DNA of 13,727 nt. Origin: Bacteroidales bacterium (GTDB lineage Bacteria > Bacteroidota > Bacteroidia > Bacteroidales > UBA7960). The notes beneath the pieces were generated by a model. That model saw only the letters and a program-made list of their open reading frames with translations, was not told where the DNA came from and did not search any database. Made by a program: the position numbers and the translations under genes. Shown here in pieces: positions 13,542 through 13,727 of the stretch (position 1 is the stretch's first letter; every line of letters starts with the position of its first letter). The stretch spans positions 1-13,727 of the forward strand of contig SKTQ01000208.1 in assembly GCA_007122505.1 (NCBI GenBank). Direction: 5' to 3'.

Positions 13542-13727
13542 ATGGATATACAATCCATCAAACAACGATTTGGCATTATCGGCCATTCACCCAGGCTTGA
13601 CCGGGCCATTGACGTGGCGCGTCAGGTTGCGCCTACCGATATTACTGTTTTGATTACGGGTGAGAGTGGCACCGGCAAGGAGGCTTTCCCCAAGATCATT
13701 CATCAGTTGAGTGCACGCAAACACGGG
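13542..13727 (+). CDS. Sigma-54-interacting AAA+ transcriptional regulator, 5' part only
   Basis: The first 62 codons of a bacterial enhancer-binding protein that uses ATP to remodel sigma-54 RNA polymerase. From ATG 13542 the sequence runs almost directly into the AAA+ domain: FGIIGHSPRLDRAIDVARQV is the usual domain opening, followed by Walker A GESGTGKE at 40-47 and FPKIIHQLSAR. No receiver, GAF or PAS domain precedes it, so it is either controlled by another protein, by its amount, or by a domain farther along. The GAFTGA loop, Walker B and any Fis-type DNA-binding end lie beyond the window and cannot be checked. It is the only plus-strand gene seen and is divergent from metG. Confidence 0.9.
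   Translation, partial: MDIQSIKQRFGIIGHSPRLDRAIDVARQVAPTDITVLITGESGTGKEAFPKIIHQLSARKHG

Overview
The window looks like chromosomal DNA from a member of the Bacteroidota, possibly Bacteroidales. Supporting signs are gene starts with little or no Shine-Dalgarno sequence, several intergenic matches to the Bacteroidota housekeeping promoter (TTTG, about 19-21 bases, TAnnTTTG), and protein sequences that read as Bacteroidota-type. Species cannot be named. I see no insertion sequence, integrase, CRISPR array or phage gene, so this reads as a core-genome stretch. All genes but the last lie on the minus strand.

Region 1 (1-6031, minus) is a complete-looking tripartite efflux operon in the order tetR, tolC-like outer membrane channel, lipoprotein adaptor (MFP), RND/HAE1 permease. 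The permease runs off the left edge after 979 residues. The TetR-type repressor leads the operon and probably controls it. A perfect 20-base palindrome about 245 bases upstream is a candidate operator.

Region 2 (6032-6563) is a 532-base gap with several inverted repeats, including a strong hairpin that probably terminates the next gene.

Region 3 (6564-9052) holds a 730-residue radical SAM, PLP-dependent aminomutase of the KamA family. Its substrate-site residues are Lys and Asn where lysine 2,3-aminomutase has two Asp. This points to glutamate 2,3-aminomutase activity (making beta-glutamate, a compatible solute). It also has an N-terminal extension of roughly 300 residues and a long, hairpin-containing leader.

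Region 4 (9053-10926, minus) has, in transcription order, tRNA-Arg(CCU), a 71-residue basic protein of unknown function and a 14-TM MOP-type polysaccharide flippase with a GTG start. No promoter or terminator separates them clearly, so they may form one transcript.

Region 5 (11158-13218, minus) is metG, methionyl-tRNA synthetase with a C-terminal tRNA-binding domain. Region 6 (13219-13727) is a divergent promoter region followed on the plus strand by the first 62 codons of a sigma-54-type AAA+ activator with no receiver domain ahead of its ATPase.

Most of the window is ordinary. The parts most worth a second look are the predicted glutamate 2,3-aminomutase with its undescribed N-terminal half, the palindrome and inverted-repeat-rich gap upstream of tetR, and the small protein between the tRNA and the flippase.
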